A DNA stretch of 64,000 nucleotides from Channa striata. Its lineage: Eukaryota > Chordata > Actinopteri > Anabantiformes > Channidae. A program made the translations under genes and the position numbers. The notes beneath the pieces are model-generated. The model worked only from the letters and a program-made list of their open reading frames with translations, had not been told where the DNA came from and did no database searches. Positions 39,729 through 53,100 of this stretch are shown piece after piece (positions within the stretch are counted from its first letter, which is position 1; the number at the start of each line of letters is the position of its first letter). Location: positions 16,450,715-16,514,714 of the forward strand of contig CM065182.1 of NCBI GenBank assembly GCA_033026295.1. Reading direction: 5' to 3'.

Positions 39729-40760
39729 CTAAAAAATGAATCAACTTTAATTGTTGGTTTTAGGAACACAATAGTTGCCAAAAAATAACCCCAGAAAAGG
39801 CAGAAAAGCCTTTTTTTTCTAAATATTAGGCACTCACTATTATTGACTGTCATTTCAACGTTTAAATATGAACTCTGTGAGTATTACTGTTTGAGTCACA
39901 TTGTGCATCTAAATGTATGCAAGTTTTCTAGATGCAACGGTTACAAATGTGCAGGCTTGATTCTACATGCAACTGAGGGGAGCAGTCAGCAGTAAAGTGC
40001 ATGTAAAGCAGCATGTGTGTACTGTGGGAGTCAGAACAGAAGGGGACAGCTGTGGTTTTGTTGTGGGGCGAGCAGCCCATTGCTCACTGCAGGGTAACTG
40101 TGAAACAGTCGGGGTCTAAAAGGGACCTTTTCCCTGCTCCCTGCTGGGCTCTCCTGTCCAAATCTGTCATAGTGTCCCCCCGTCTTTGTTCAGTAACGAA
40201 GTGCTCCTTACGTAGTTTAAAACCCCAATTCTTTTGAATGCCCCCCAGCAATGTGTTGCCATTGTTGAGCCGGTCATCAAAACACGTGCAAATCTTAACA
40301 AGCGTATGTCACGAACCAAGGTGCATTTTAATAAGGTGACATTCTAAAATTTGTTTTGGTGCACACTCCACATCGAAAGAATGGAGGTCACTGATTATCA
40401 TGGACGCACCAACATCCATTTGGGCCAACTGAGTAAACTCAAAACACGTTATTACATATTAGTCGGAAGATAGTTTCTTAGCCTTTTTTCAATTGCACTT
40501 AAGTACAAAACACACTGATTTATCTAAACTTTAGTGTACTTGTAATACAATGTTACAAAATGCTGTGACTGAACTCTCTTAGTGAGAATCATTGCCAACA
40601 TCTCATCAGTAACCTGGCAGCTGCCAAGGGCCATCGTGTTGGCTCCTCTAACCTCTGTTTCCAGTGCAGACCCCAGGAAGTCCAGCTGAGCCAGGTTTCT
40701 TTGGCTGTGATTCTCGCCTAAATGCATTCATCTAGGCAGGGAGGCGAGGCCAGGATCCCA

Positions 40761-43700
40761 TTAGGAGGAGCCTGACGTCTCCATAGTGGACAGGATACGC
40801 ACCACCTCGGCTCTCTGTGTTGGTGAGATGTGCTGAGTCATATGCACAATAGAATCCATGGCAACCTCTGGGTTGGCCTGGACGAGGCTAAAAATAAAAA
40901 GAGGGAAACAAAAGGTAACAGCTCGGGTAAAGACAGATGAAAATTAGCGGCACAATACAACACTTCACATTGAACCTGCATTGTTCAGTCTTATTACCTG
41001 CGAATCTGCTTAAGGATGTGATCCCGGCGAATGTACTTGATGTTTTCATCGATGACAGACCTTGCGCCCTCTTCTTCTGCTATTTGCCTCTCCAACCATC
41101 CCACCACCTCTTCATTGTTATCCCACAGATAGGCCTGTAAAATGCAGGAGGGGGCATTAAAGGACAGATACGCCTTTACCTTTATTTGCGAATGAACAAA
41201 GCCTGAAATGACACTTTTTATTTATGGTTTAAATATGAACTAAATGGAATTTGAAAAGTCAAAGAAAACAATTATAACTTAATGGACATGTGGATAAAAT
41301 ATATAAAATATCACAAATTAACAATAAATATCAACAACATCAAAAGAGATGGACAGGCTCAAAGTGAGTGTTTGATTTTTTTGTTGATGGGAAAATTAGT
41401 ATTCATGAGTGCTGGCATCTCTGATCCTAAACAAAGCCAGGCTGGAGGGCTTAGCAAAGATTTGAGGGTGGAGGGGTTTAATGGCTTTTGCCTTTTTTAC
41501 GAACAGTCCTGCTTGAGGTCCACAAGAACATTTAATGCCCTTATTAATCATTTTTAATCTGTTTGCTTTTAATTAAGAAACAGCATGTTGCTCTCCTATC
41601 TGCACGTGCCAGGGCTGTGATTAATTGTGGCTTAAGACAGACAGTCCTGATTGGGATAATATATTAGCTAACAAGAAGGGCCACTTCTTACAAGATTCAA
41701 ACACTGGGACAGTTCCTGTCCCCCTGTGGTCGCACCTTTGAGCCTCAGACTGGGTCAAAACAGCATTTATGTATCTCTAAGGGATACTTATTTTCATTAA
41801 CTACCAGTTATCAGTTCATCTGTATTCACTCGTGATGATTTACCAGCAAGGCATACTACTAATTTATCTGGCGGACATCGTAGACAAAGGGCAGGAGGCT
41901 CAAAATGGGGAAAAAAACAAACAGTCTGTAATAATTCCCAGGGACTAAAATGGTTGAAAAAGAAGTCAAGTTCAGACTTGATATAATAATGACTTTGGAT
42001 GACAGTAGATAACCTATGTGATAATATGTGAAATCTAAAAAGAAAATAGGAGTTATTCCTAGTGAATCTGAATCTAAATTACCAAATATAAAAGTGATAA
42101 AAGTAAAAGTGATATTTTAAAACTAGCTTTTGAGGAGGTGCATGTACCAGTGATGAAAATGTCTGACACAGAACAGACACTGAATAATCACTGGCTTCAC
42201 CATGATCCTCAGTGTTAACTCCAGTTAAACCTAATTGCTTTCTACATTTCCCGCTCAGTCACTGAATATGTTGACTATGTTGAACAAATCCTATTTGTTT
42301 GGTATGTGGTTGGTTTTACCTTAACAGCTCCCTCTGCCTCCACAAACCAGCGGCGCAGCATTGCCTGGACCTGACCGTCTGTCAGCTCGTTGTTGGCCGC
42401 CTGGATTTTCCTCTTTACCGTGTCTTCCAGCAGCAGACGCCGCAGACGCCAGTAAAAGAACTGACGGGAGGTTTGCCATTCAAGTATGTCCTGAAATAGA
42501 CAAAGATCAGAACAGCTACTCTTAAGAGCTCCTGTCAGGTCTGACAAATTATCAAATGTCCAAAAAGCGTGAAATGTGTTATTCTGTAAATGACGTATTC
42601 ATCACACAAGACTGAAGGTGTGAGCATGTCATTTAGGAACTACCGTTATGAATTTCTCTGCTAATATGCTTGAGTTGAACATGCAAACTTGTACAGTTAA
42701 TCAGTCGTTCCAGCCATTACTGTGTGTGTAATAAAAAACCCTAACCGTCATCCATCTGTGAAAAAACCTTAAGGTCATGTGAGCAAAGCGTATGTGTGTG
42801 TTTGTATATGAAAAATGGGCCTGGGAACACACAGAATGAGACGGGGCATCCCTGAGGCTGCTCTGTGGTTTCTAAAGTGAGCGACCAGGTTCATCAGAAG
42901 ATAATTACTGCATGAGGATGAGTCTCACATCACTCATTGGGCAGGTGTGGCAGGAACTAACCTGACACGTTCCTGTGGGCCTTTTAGGTTTTTCACTACA
43001 TGGGAAAGTAAGTATAAAAGATAAAAGGGAAAAAAGGCGGAAGGATCTTACTGTGATGACACCCTTCTCTTGCATCCGACCAGGTGTGTCATGGAGGTCC
43101 GCAAACTGCACAGCTACCTGGTGGTAGATGGGCAGAAGAAATTCTTCACGCTCCTTCAGCTTAGTCTCCAGCTCCTTACGATCATGAGGACTTAGCTCTG
43201 GTGTACCTTTAGGGGGTTTTAAATAAACCGTTAAACATCAATAAATGATTTTCCAAAAACGTCTGTAGATTTTGATTACAAACTGAGCACACTGGAAAGG
43301 AATGGCTATTAATACTAACAGCTGCAGTATGGAACAGTGTACTACAGAGGTGTGAAAGCTCCTTATATGGGAGTCCCGAGACTTGACTTTATAGTCTTGC
43401 TAACATCAAATCAAGTTCTACATGTAACTGTGAATTAACAGCACTTTTGTTCCCCAAGACCTCAAGCTTCTGTCAGCAAAGACAGATTTCTGTCAATTCC
43501 AGTTTATACGCTCTCAAACCCCCCTCGCTGACCCTCCATTCCACCAGTTTGCCAAAAGCAGCAAGCTCACACAGCGTTGGACCACAGTTCCTCCGAGCCC
43601 CAAGGTAAATCAATAGGCTGCACAGGAGACACAGGAGAGCTGGCGATTGATCTGAGCAGGCTGCGATCGACACGTCTCCCGGGGGAGTGCGGCAGAGATG

Positions 43701-46700
43701 ATACAATCAGCCCAAATAAAGAACAACAGTGAAAGCCCACATGCTCACACCCGATACATGGCTCTTCACTAACACAGGGTGGTGGGGACAAAGGCCACAA
43801 ACGAAAACAAGGCCGAGACGGACAAAGGCACCTTTAATTAGAATTGAACTGGACGACTCACCCAATCTTTCAGCCAAGCCCGTGTAAACTGGATCAACCC
43901 TCCTCATAGTCTTTACCAGATCTTTCCTCCTAAACTTGATCTCTACGGTTCCTTCAGGTTCCAGCACTCCACCTCTGAGGACAAGAATGATTTAAGTGAA
44001 CGAAAGGGATTTAATAATAATAATAATAATTTGTGACATGTCATTGTTCTGTCCAACTCACCGGCTGTCCTTGTCAGCGTACATTTCCATGTGACGAGGG
44101 TTGATGGTGGGATCTATAACCACCCAGGAGCCTCCCCTGAGCTCAGCCTGCGGGGGAATATAAACCAGCACTGGCTGCTTGTATTCCCTCAGCCCATCCA
44201 CAATATAAGCGCCAAACTTCAGCACCTGGTCGTACATGTCTAATAAGACCAAAAGCATTAGTTAGGTACTGAAAAGGGTTATATCCAGGTTTGTTCAATC
44301 CTATGGAAACGAAGGTACCTTTCATTCCACCAGAAAAGCCTCTCCAGTTAGCAAACACCATGAGAGGTAAACCCTCCCGGTTCAGGTCTTTAATGGCCTG
44401 GGCTGTTTTGAAAGCAGAATCTGGGAACCACACCTGTCCTGCCTGCTGGATGATCTGAGTATACAAATGATTTCATCATCAGTACGTGAGTTTCTGTAAG
44501 TGGTAGTTTAAGCATATGCATCGAGGGACCCCTCACCTTCGCCTCGGAGTCCAAATTGGCTGGATCGGCTGGGATGGACAGCTCCACTGATCTGGTTTCC
44601 ACAGCAACCACCCCAGTAGGTATCCCACCCAGTCTGTGGAGAAAGCATCTATCAGCATCGACATCTACAAAATATGTTTACGTCTTTGTATAATGCCAGG
44701 AAAATGGTCCATGGCATAAATGTTTTTAGCAGCAGCATCTTGGTTTAGTGTTTTTTAAGGACTTACCTGGCTCTGCCTACCACCACACTCTGAGCCCACG
44801 GCTGCATAATCTCCATGAAGGAACCCTGGTCAAAGAAACCACTCTGCCAGGAACCCTTAGGATCTTTGTATACAGAGAAGTGATGGAGAGAGAGAGAGTG
44901 CAGAAGGTAAACACAAATGAGTGGAGTTAATATTGCCATTTGGAAATGCAACTTTCAATATTAAAAATAGAAAATAAAAATTAGACATTTTCCAGAAGGA
45001 GTTTGAGGTTGTGTACCTCTTTTGCTAAGAATATTTAACCTTGGCAGCATGATGGTGATGATGAATGACATATACAGAGGCTTACTCAGCTCTTTTTCTG
45101 CCCACACACTGAGGAACACACCCAACCTTAGAGGTTACCATTCAATCAAGCCTCGTCACTCATTACTACCAGAGACGCTCACTGGATTCTAACACTGTCC
45201 CCAATCTCTTCTCTGTCCTGACCCGTAATTACACTGATATGGAACATGCTCACTCCTGACCTGCGATGTAAAACACGTTGCATCCACTTTGGTGCAACAG
45301 TATATTGGTCTTGTCTTTCGCAGTGCACTTTGATGTTTCTCTCTTACTTTCTTAATAACCTCATTCGAGTAATGAATTATTTGCTCCTTTAACCCAAAGG
45401 GATATTAGTCTTAGATGATGAATTTTTATATTTACTTTAAATAACACACTGTGACACCCCATTGTTCATGCTGGATGCAGAGAAAGACTTTAATGTAAGG
45501 CTTTTGGTTATTAATTAATAGGACCTTTATTTGGCATTTAACATTTAGTCAAAATGTCCAAAAGTTTAGACAAATGAAAAATGTGAATTCAAAATACAAA
45601 GATGTTAAATGTACTGTGATATAAAAATAGAGACAAGTGAAAGATATTTGTGCATGATAAGTAATAAACTGATGAAAGATTGGCCACTTACTTTGGCTGG
45701 GACGTCCTGCTAACATCCAGCGAGGGTCATAGGGAGCCTTGGTTGGAACAAACTCAATCAGTCGATCGATAGGATCCTTGGCCGTGAGGATGGGCACTGG
45801 ACTAAAATTACACTGATGAAAGAAAATGTATTATTTTTGCAAAACGCCCTGAACGTTAGGACAAATGCAGCATACAGAATCTTTTTTTAACCAGCAGCTA
45901 TATTACCTTGGGCATGTAGGACAGCCACTGGAGAAGAGTGAAGACTCCCTCGAAATCATCACACACCGTACAGTGAGTCACACCGTTATTGTGCATGATT
46001 TGAATTCCACCGAGCTGGTTGTTTGAAGTGTACACTTCTCTGCCCAGAACCTGTTGTTGGATAAACACATGAATTTTAAAGTCTCTTTGACATGCATCTC
46101 TGGTTCCTGGTAAGACCTTTGGCATAAGGCTTTTATGTTTAAAATATCCTAAATCACTTACAGCACCAAAGTGCCCCTGTGCTGCTGAAACTTGTTTGAA
46201 CACTGCTGCTCCAGTTTTCCGTCCAATTTAATTTTGTGGTTATTTACCCTTTAAAAACCTCCTCCCTCTCTCCTCTATTGGAGGCAACAGAATGAATCCA
46301 ATGTTCATGCTGTGCAACACTGGCTGAAAACAGGAGGTGCTGTTACAAGGTTTTGGTCTGGGGAGCTGTGGATCAATGAGATCACACGCAAACACACATT
46401 GCAGCTAAGTAACAGCAGGCACTCTACATTACACTTTCCCACTGCCTTGTCAATACAAGTGATCAGCAGCCAGAAATCTCTCTATCACAGCGGTCACAGG
46501 TGGGTGTTAGCATCTGTCACCCATCCCGGGGGATTTTCTAACAGACGGAGTGAATTAACACATGCCCTTTCTCATCCAACATTCACTGAATTCATTAAGC
46601 GCTTACATCCCTTTTTGTGGCATATTCTAAATCCTCCACAGTTGGATAAGTTGTGGCTATCAGTTGAGAGAGAGGCTGTTGTATTTGGGTGAGATGGAAG

Positions 46701-49700
46701 TCACCAAAGTACACTTGACCTTCAAACTGCCCTGGTGCCAATCTGAAGCCATAAAATCTCACTCTAAACCCACCCTATTTTCACAAGCAGCCTAGAACAG
46801 GTGGCAGGGCGCTGACATGGTTCCATAAAAATCAGAGAGGACTTCAATCCATACTCTCAGCTCTCACCTCTTCAGCCATCATTTACTTTCTTTATTACCA
46901 TTAATGATTATGTATCTGGCTACAAATCTAGGGCACTCTCCTAAAGCTGTCAGGAAAGCCCGCAGCTCCAAGAAACATTGCAGTCACCTTGACATACACA
47001 AAACCCCTGTGCCTCTGGCCATCACTGGCTTCATTAAGATTCCACAGCAGGAGGAAGAGGAGGGGATATAGTAGCAGGAATAGAGGGAGATGACTTGGAG
47101 GAAGAAAACAAGGAGCCAACTGGATGTAACGGCTCACTGGGGTATTTGCTCTCGTAGTTACTACCCAGTCCCCATGAAATAATGAGAGCTTTTCAGCAGC
47201 TAATGAAATGATGATCTCTAGGTGGAAGCCTCCTGCTCTCTATTAGGTTTCAGTTAATATCCAGGAAACCACATGATAAATGGAGAGAAAAAAAAAAAAT
47301 CATACTGCCCAGGTCAATAGGAAAGTTATGTGCAGCACAATTATCAACGAAAGACGCAGTATGTTACAGCCCACCCAATGTGGACACAATAACTATTCCT
47401 ACGAGTCTACACCAACTAGCTAAACAATGGGGCCATCTAAAAATAATTGAGCATCCAGCAAATAGGTATGCCATCATCGGGCCATTTGCATGATTTGACA
47501 TGTTGCAATCTGTCATCTAATTTGAAATGGAGTCATCTTAATGCACTGACAAGGGTAGAGAATGAAAGGACCGGCGAGAGGAGGTAGTGAAGCATGCAGG
47601 CATACATGCACACACATGCATCAACTTACCACCATAAATTGCATGAAGAAAACAATATGCCTCAGCAAAACTTCTCATTTTGATTAGAAACAAATGATAT
47701 GGGTGTCCTGCACTACAGCCTCCGGCTTGTCACTCCATTTCTATGCAAATACAACTTCATGGTTCACTTTCAATTATTCCACTATGAGTGGCAGGCGGGC
47801 CCGTGGTTTGGATCGAACAGGGAATCCAAGTAGAACAGGGGGAGGCATGAGGGTAAAGCCTGATTGCAGCGAATTAATAAGCAGCGAAATCATTATATGT
47901 TTTTCCAATTTATTTTCTCTCCAATATAAAACACACAACTGTCATATTATACTTCAGAATCAGCAATTTCTTAATTTATTGTAAATAGAACAGGCTATAC
48001 AGTATGGGTTTTAAAAGACTTTACATACACTACCATTCTGCTCTTCTTTTCATATAGGGTGAAATGTTGTACAGCCAAATAATTAATATTTATAGTGAAT
48101 TCCTCATTACAATGCAGATGCATCAAGTGTGTGAATTTAGGGACAATTCAAATGGTAATTACTTGCCTGGGTCAATCTTGCCTTTAAAAACTTTTTTTGT
48201 ATTGTATTGAAGTATAGTTTTTTTTGCAAATTATTTTACCTTGTTTAGTGCTCCAGCTCCAGTAAGGATGATGTGAGAGTTGTCCACCTGAATAGTTCTC
48301 TGTCCGAGTCTAACCAGATAGGCTCCAATTCCTATGGCTCGACATGTGACCTATCGGATAAGACACGGCTTTCAATACGTGTTAAGAAACCAGATGCAAG
48401 CACTGTTGTTTAATCTAATCAACTCTGGAAACTTCAGGGGAGTTTATCGCATGTGTTGTGGGTGGTGCACAGGTTTACCAGGTTCATGGTGATGATCTCC
48501 TCATAAGCCAGAGAGGACTCTCCAGCAATCATCCCAGACCCTTTCAGATTCTCCACGCCCAGCCCTTCCTCCTTGCCAATGATGTCAGTGATCTTGTACC
48601 TGTAAAACAACAGATTAATTCAGTTACAGCTACGCAGGACCCTTCAGTTGGCGTTCCCTTCCATCACCCCTTCAGATGCAATGTCCTGGCCTTTGAAACA
48701 TGAACTTGCAGATTCATCTCAGCATGTACAAAGTTAATTGTATTACTATGTAGTATAAAAATTGCACCTGGACTCTCCCTCATCTTCCACATGTTCGCAG
48801 TGCACAGAGTTTAGAGCGGAAACCTTCTTGTAATCCTGAGGTGTGAGGTACAGATACTTGAAACCCTGCCAGGGAAAGATGTAAAGATAAAAAGTCAATA
48901 CATTTATTTAAAACAAGGGAAAAAAATACATAGGGTGTGGAAATTTTAGAACTTACACATTTTGGGTTTAATAGAAAATTAAGGAATTTACCAAATGTTT
49001 GAGGAGTTTTTGAAATGTTAAGTTAGTGAAATTCAGATAACATAACATAAAACGACAGGGAAGCCAGAGAGCGCTGGCTGACCTTATATGGGTCAGCTGG
49101 ATCCTGCCAAGCCACGTGAAACATGTGTCGGATTTCCTCTGCCAGCCCAATGCGGGCACCACTGTTGGCTGCAATGTAAATTCGAGGGATGCTGCTTTCT
49201 CGTGCCATCTCTGAGGCGCGCAGGAACAGCACGTCCTCCTGGGGCCCAAACGAGCCTATCTTGTGAGTGATGTCATTACTTATGACAATGATCTCACGTC
49301 CTGCTGGATATTCTGGAGTCCGCAGGGTCATTCGCCATGCAACCATACCAATCTGAGAAGCCAGAAAAGAAGCTTGTGCCATAAATAAACTGTAAACATT
49401 CAAATGATGTAGCTTCAAATTATGTTGAGTTCACATGTGAGAGGTAGGATTTGTCATGCCCAAAGGGTGATCAGAGTGCAGGATTATATATTTGGTATAC
49501 ATAGAACCACTTGATATAGCCATTATTTCAGAGTGCACTCAGTGATGCACTAAGCCATACAACAATAAATTATTTAACAATTTCTCACTGACAAAGCTAC
49601 AGAAACACAGAGACACCTACAGAATAAAGGCAAAATTGCACATTTTCAAAGAGGACTGGATCTATTAAAAGGGCAATGTAAATGGGTTTTATTTTCATTA

Positions 49701-50168
49701 CTTGAAATTGTAATGTATAAAATGTAATCTATTCAAATGTATTCATGTACGTAAGAAAAACTGACCTCGTTACCCCCTGGCAGTCGGTTCATCTGCACCA
49801 GCTGACCTTGAGCATCGAGAACCAGCTCGGTGAAAGTGAGCAGCTCAGAAGGAAGAGGGCATTTAGGTAAATGGGCATAGGCCTGGGTGGAGTGCCACAG
49901 CTTTTTGAGAGCCTGAAAAACAAAATATTCAAGGTAAAATTATTTATTACTCACTATTGCCACATAAACAGTGGTCATGAAGTTTTTTTTTTTGTTGTTT
50001 TTTTAACTGTACCTGTCTGAACATTTCTGGAAAGTCATAGACATAGGTGGTGCCCAGAGACTGTGCCTGGAAGCGTTTGGACTGCAGCAGGTCCTTCGTG
50101 ACATAAGGAGTGTTGATCAGCATGCCATGCAGAGGGCCCTGCTTGTCTCCATATGCTTGGAACATGAT
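40761..50168 (-). other. acaca: acaca exons for the carboxyltransferase domain and C-terminus
   Basis: Exons: 50013-50168, 49766-49912, 49083-49352, 48768-48865, 48479-48599, 48240-48350, 45907-46050, 45692-45812, 44767-44863, 44537-44633, 44319-44454, 44062-44239, 43862-43974, 43052-43206, 42320-42490, 40998-41134, 40761-40887. This domain transfers the carboxyl group from biotin to acetyl-CoA. Recognisable stretches: [78 protein letters not shown] and RREDLVK-type [17 protein letters not shown]. The exon at 45692-45812 starts [14 protein letters not shown]; a tempting nearer AG would break the frame. The largest intron (46051-48239, about 2.2 kb) lies in this block. Confidence 0.95.
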
Positions 50169-53100
50169 CTGAACAAAGAAGCATACAGAAAGAGTCACTG
50201 TACAGATACGACTTCTTCAATAGCCTCCCAATTAAGGTAAAAGAACAAATAAATACATAATTTTACGACTTTGGGCATGGTGATGACCATGATGATACCT
50301 CTTACACCACCTGTTAATCCATCAACCAATACGTCGGAAGCATAATTTAAACATTGAAGGACAATTTACATGAGGACAACAGATTAAAACATTTATAATC
50401 AAGGCCATCAAGTCCGAACCAGTTACTTGCTGAGACTTGTGTTGAGTGACCTTTTAAATTTAACAAGGTAAATTTGTCATTATCTTAAAGTATTTTAAAC
50501 TAAAAAAGGTGTGAGCTTTGTCTTATGATTGATGTTATTCAAGATGCTTAAAATAAAATGCGAATGGGAGCAAACACAAATGAGTGTGAGACCATAAAAC
50601 CAGCAAAAGCTCTGTGGATCTATACTGAGCAAGAATTATTTATTAGAGCAGATTTAAGTAAACTCCACACAAACACTGTCCTTTAACTTATTTTTAGTTA
50701 TATTGTTCAATGTTATATCTTCAATATTTAGCCAATTCTTAATCATGCTTAAAAAAGAAACCAAATTTAACACATCTTTATTTCAATTTTAAAAAAATTA
50801 AATTGAGCACCCAGCAAAAAAGATGCAAAGTATAGTTTTTTTTTATTAATTCTGAAATGTTATCAATGCCCATTGCAGTTATTCAACATTCACATGCTAA
50901 TGTGTGGATGTTAGTGATGATGCATCAGTGAATGAATGGCCAGATGGATGAATTGTATCTTACCTGGTCAGCTGTGAGAAACACATTACTGAAAGAATTG
51001 TCCACCGGGTAAAGGGCATGACACCATACTGGTACTCTGCTTTTACTAAGCAAATCTTAATTTCAGAATTTCTATATTCTACTGTGATTAAAAATAGCAA
51101 TTTCTATCTTTAAGTTTACAAGAGAGGATAGTAAACTGCAAGTTGATATATGGCGCTGAAGCCCTTTATCAGTAACTGGACAATAAGCAGATGATATGGA
51201 AAATGTAGAAGTGCCGCACCTGTCGATCTTTGGGCCCCACCTGTCCCGTTCGGGAATCAGTAACCTCCTTGTACAGGCTGATGTCCAGGTAATAGCCTGA
51301 TTCATTGGTGAGGAAAAGGCGGATAGGGATTTGCTTTCCTGTTGGAGTCAGGCGGATGTTAATTTTCAGTTCGGCCTGCAGAACCCGAAGCTTCCACAGG
51401 CGGCTGCCATAACGCATGACCATGGAGCGCACAGACTCCTCGATCTTGAGTGTTAGAAAAAAAAAAGAAAGACAAAGTTATTTATAGTGATTTGAGCGGT
51501 GGTCATTAAAGGTGCAGGAGTGTGTGTGTGTGTGTGTGTGTGAGACTGTTTCACAAACCTTTGATGGGTCCATGATGACTGTGGGGACAAAGTTGAGGAA
51601 AATATGATTACAGTCTGTCCGTACTGTTGTGTTGTTGAAAGCCACCTCCAGCTCATCCATTGCTTCCAACAGGAGACGCTCAGCCTCATTGTGAAGATAC
51701 TCAAAAGAGGCCTCCTAGAGAATGAATCAAAAAGGTAGGTAATGTTCCTGATTAGCATCAACGAGAAGAGACATGTTTGTGTTGAATCTAAAATACAAAA
51801 AGCTGCTTGTTGCCTTGTTGTCTTACCTTTGTGACCAGATCAGAGTGGCGAATAATGGCTCGCACAAAGAAACGATAGTCTGTCACCTCTGTGCCCACTT
51901 CCACACGGGCGGCACCAAGGTACAGGTGCATCTTGTGGTTTGCACATGGGATGGCAGTTAGAGCAAAATTGCGCATGCGGTTCAGCTCCAACTGGAAAGC
52001 CAGTGCTGGCTCCAAATGACGATAAATCCTGTCCTCCTCAAACTATAAAGACACAAGCAGGACACATTCACAAACAGCAAAACAAAAAACAAAAATCTTT
52101 TTTTTGACTTTCCTGAAGAACTTTTTTCGTAAGTTAGGCTTCTCTGCTATCATATTTTCCATTAACGTAAATAGTTCAAATTGGCAATTTCAGGAGCACT
52201 CAGTTGATATAAGAGTAGGGCGATGCCTGTGAGCCACACCACGGTATAAAGTAAATGAAATCATGGGCAATCTCGATCTCAGAAAGCTGCTAATGGGTGT
52301 CATTTCTCTTAAATTGGAGACATAATTAAAGAGTCCATTACTTTAATGAGTTTTGGTGGTGTCATTGTAGTGAAACTATCAGGGGTAACAGAGGAAGAGA
52401 CATCGCTGATAGTAACATAATGCAATTCAGTATTGCCAAGGGGGTAAAAAGTTTCTTCTAATCAGAACATGGTTTTGAATGGTGTCCCAGCCAATACGAA
52501 ATCAACCCATCGGTTGTATATTGTCACAAAAATCTGATACATACATAAATAAAAGAGATTGTAATACAACACCAACCTTGTCTCTGGCACGGAATGTGAA
52601 AAATTTAGGGAATTCTCTCTGTGTGGAGAAAAGTGAGATAAAAACAATACAACACAGATAAATCAATGTGTCCTTAATGATAACTTCATAAACACGGCAA
52701 TTCAGTGTTAAGATCAACAAAACAAAAACAAAACCTAACAAAAATTCATTTTGGTTTTGTTTAAAATTGTTAAACAAGTAAATATGGAATATCAAGCAGG
52801 ACTTTGATCTTTTGGGCCCTCTTTCCTTTTACTGCTGGAATCACTGCTACATACAGTATATGTTGAACGCCAATGAATAAAACATTTCCTTTTCACACAG
52901 AGATTTGATCCTTTGAATAATGCCTGCTAGCCCTAGTTGACATTATCAGATGAAGTGTCCCACTTGCCATAACAATGCCAGACCGATTGGAGATGCTCTC
53001 ATCAACTCCCAGCCTACATGATAACAAGAGAGCTGCAATGGTACACACACTAAAAACCTCCACAACCGTGATTTGACACTGTGATTAGACATCATCTTCC

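Larger units (their letters stand above)
38540..40760 (-). other. acaca: probable acaca 3' UTR
   Basis: No coding potential is seen for 2.2 kb past the stop. The stretch ends at a canonical AATAAA (38558-38563, - strand). A purine/pyrimidine simple repeat (TC then CA) sits at 39697-39728. A long 3' UTR is usual for vertebrate ACACA; the exact end is inferred. Confidence 0.55.

Noticed and set aside
45692..45803. Nearer acceptor (TTTTAG) for the acaca exon at 45692-45812
   Set aside because: Using it would shift the frame. The upstream CATCAG acceptor keeps frame and gives [14 protein letters not shown], which aligns with ACC1.
46312..46692. 126-codon ORF on the + strand within the largest acaca intron
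   Set aside because: No recognisable domain, composition not convincing, and antisense within an intron. Treated as a chance ORF, although it falls in a stretch that may hold regulatory DNA.
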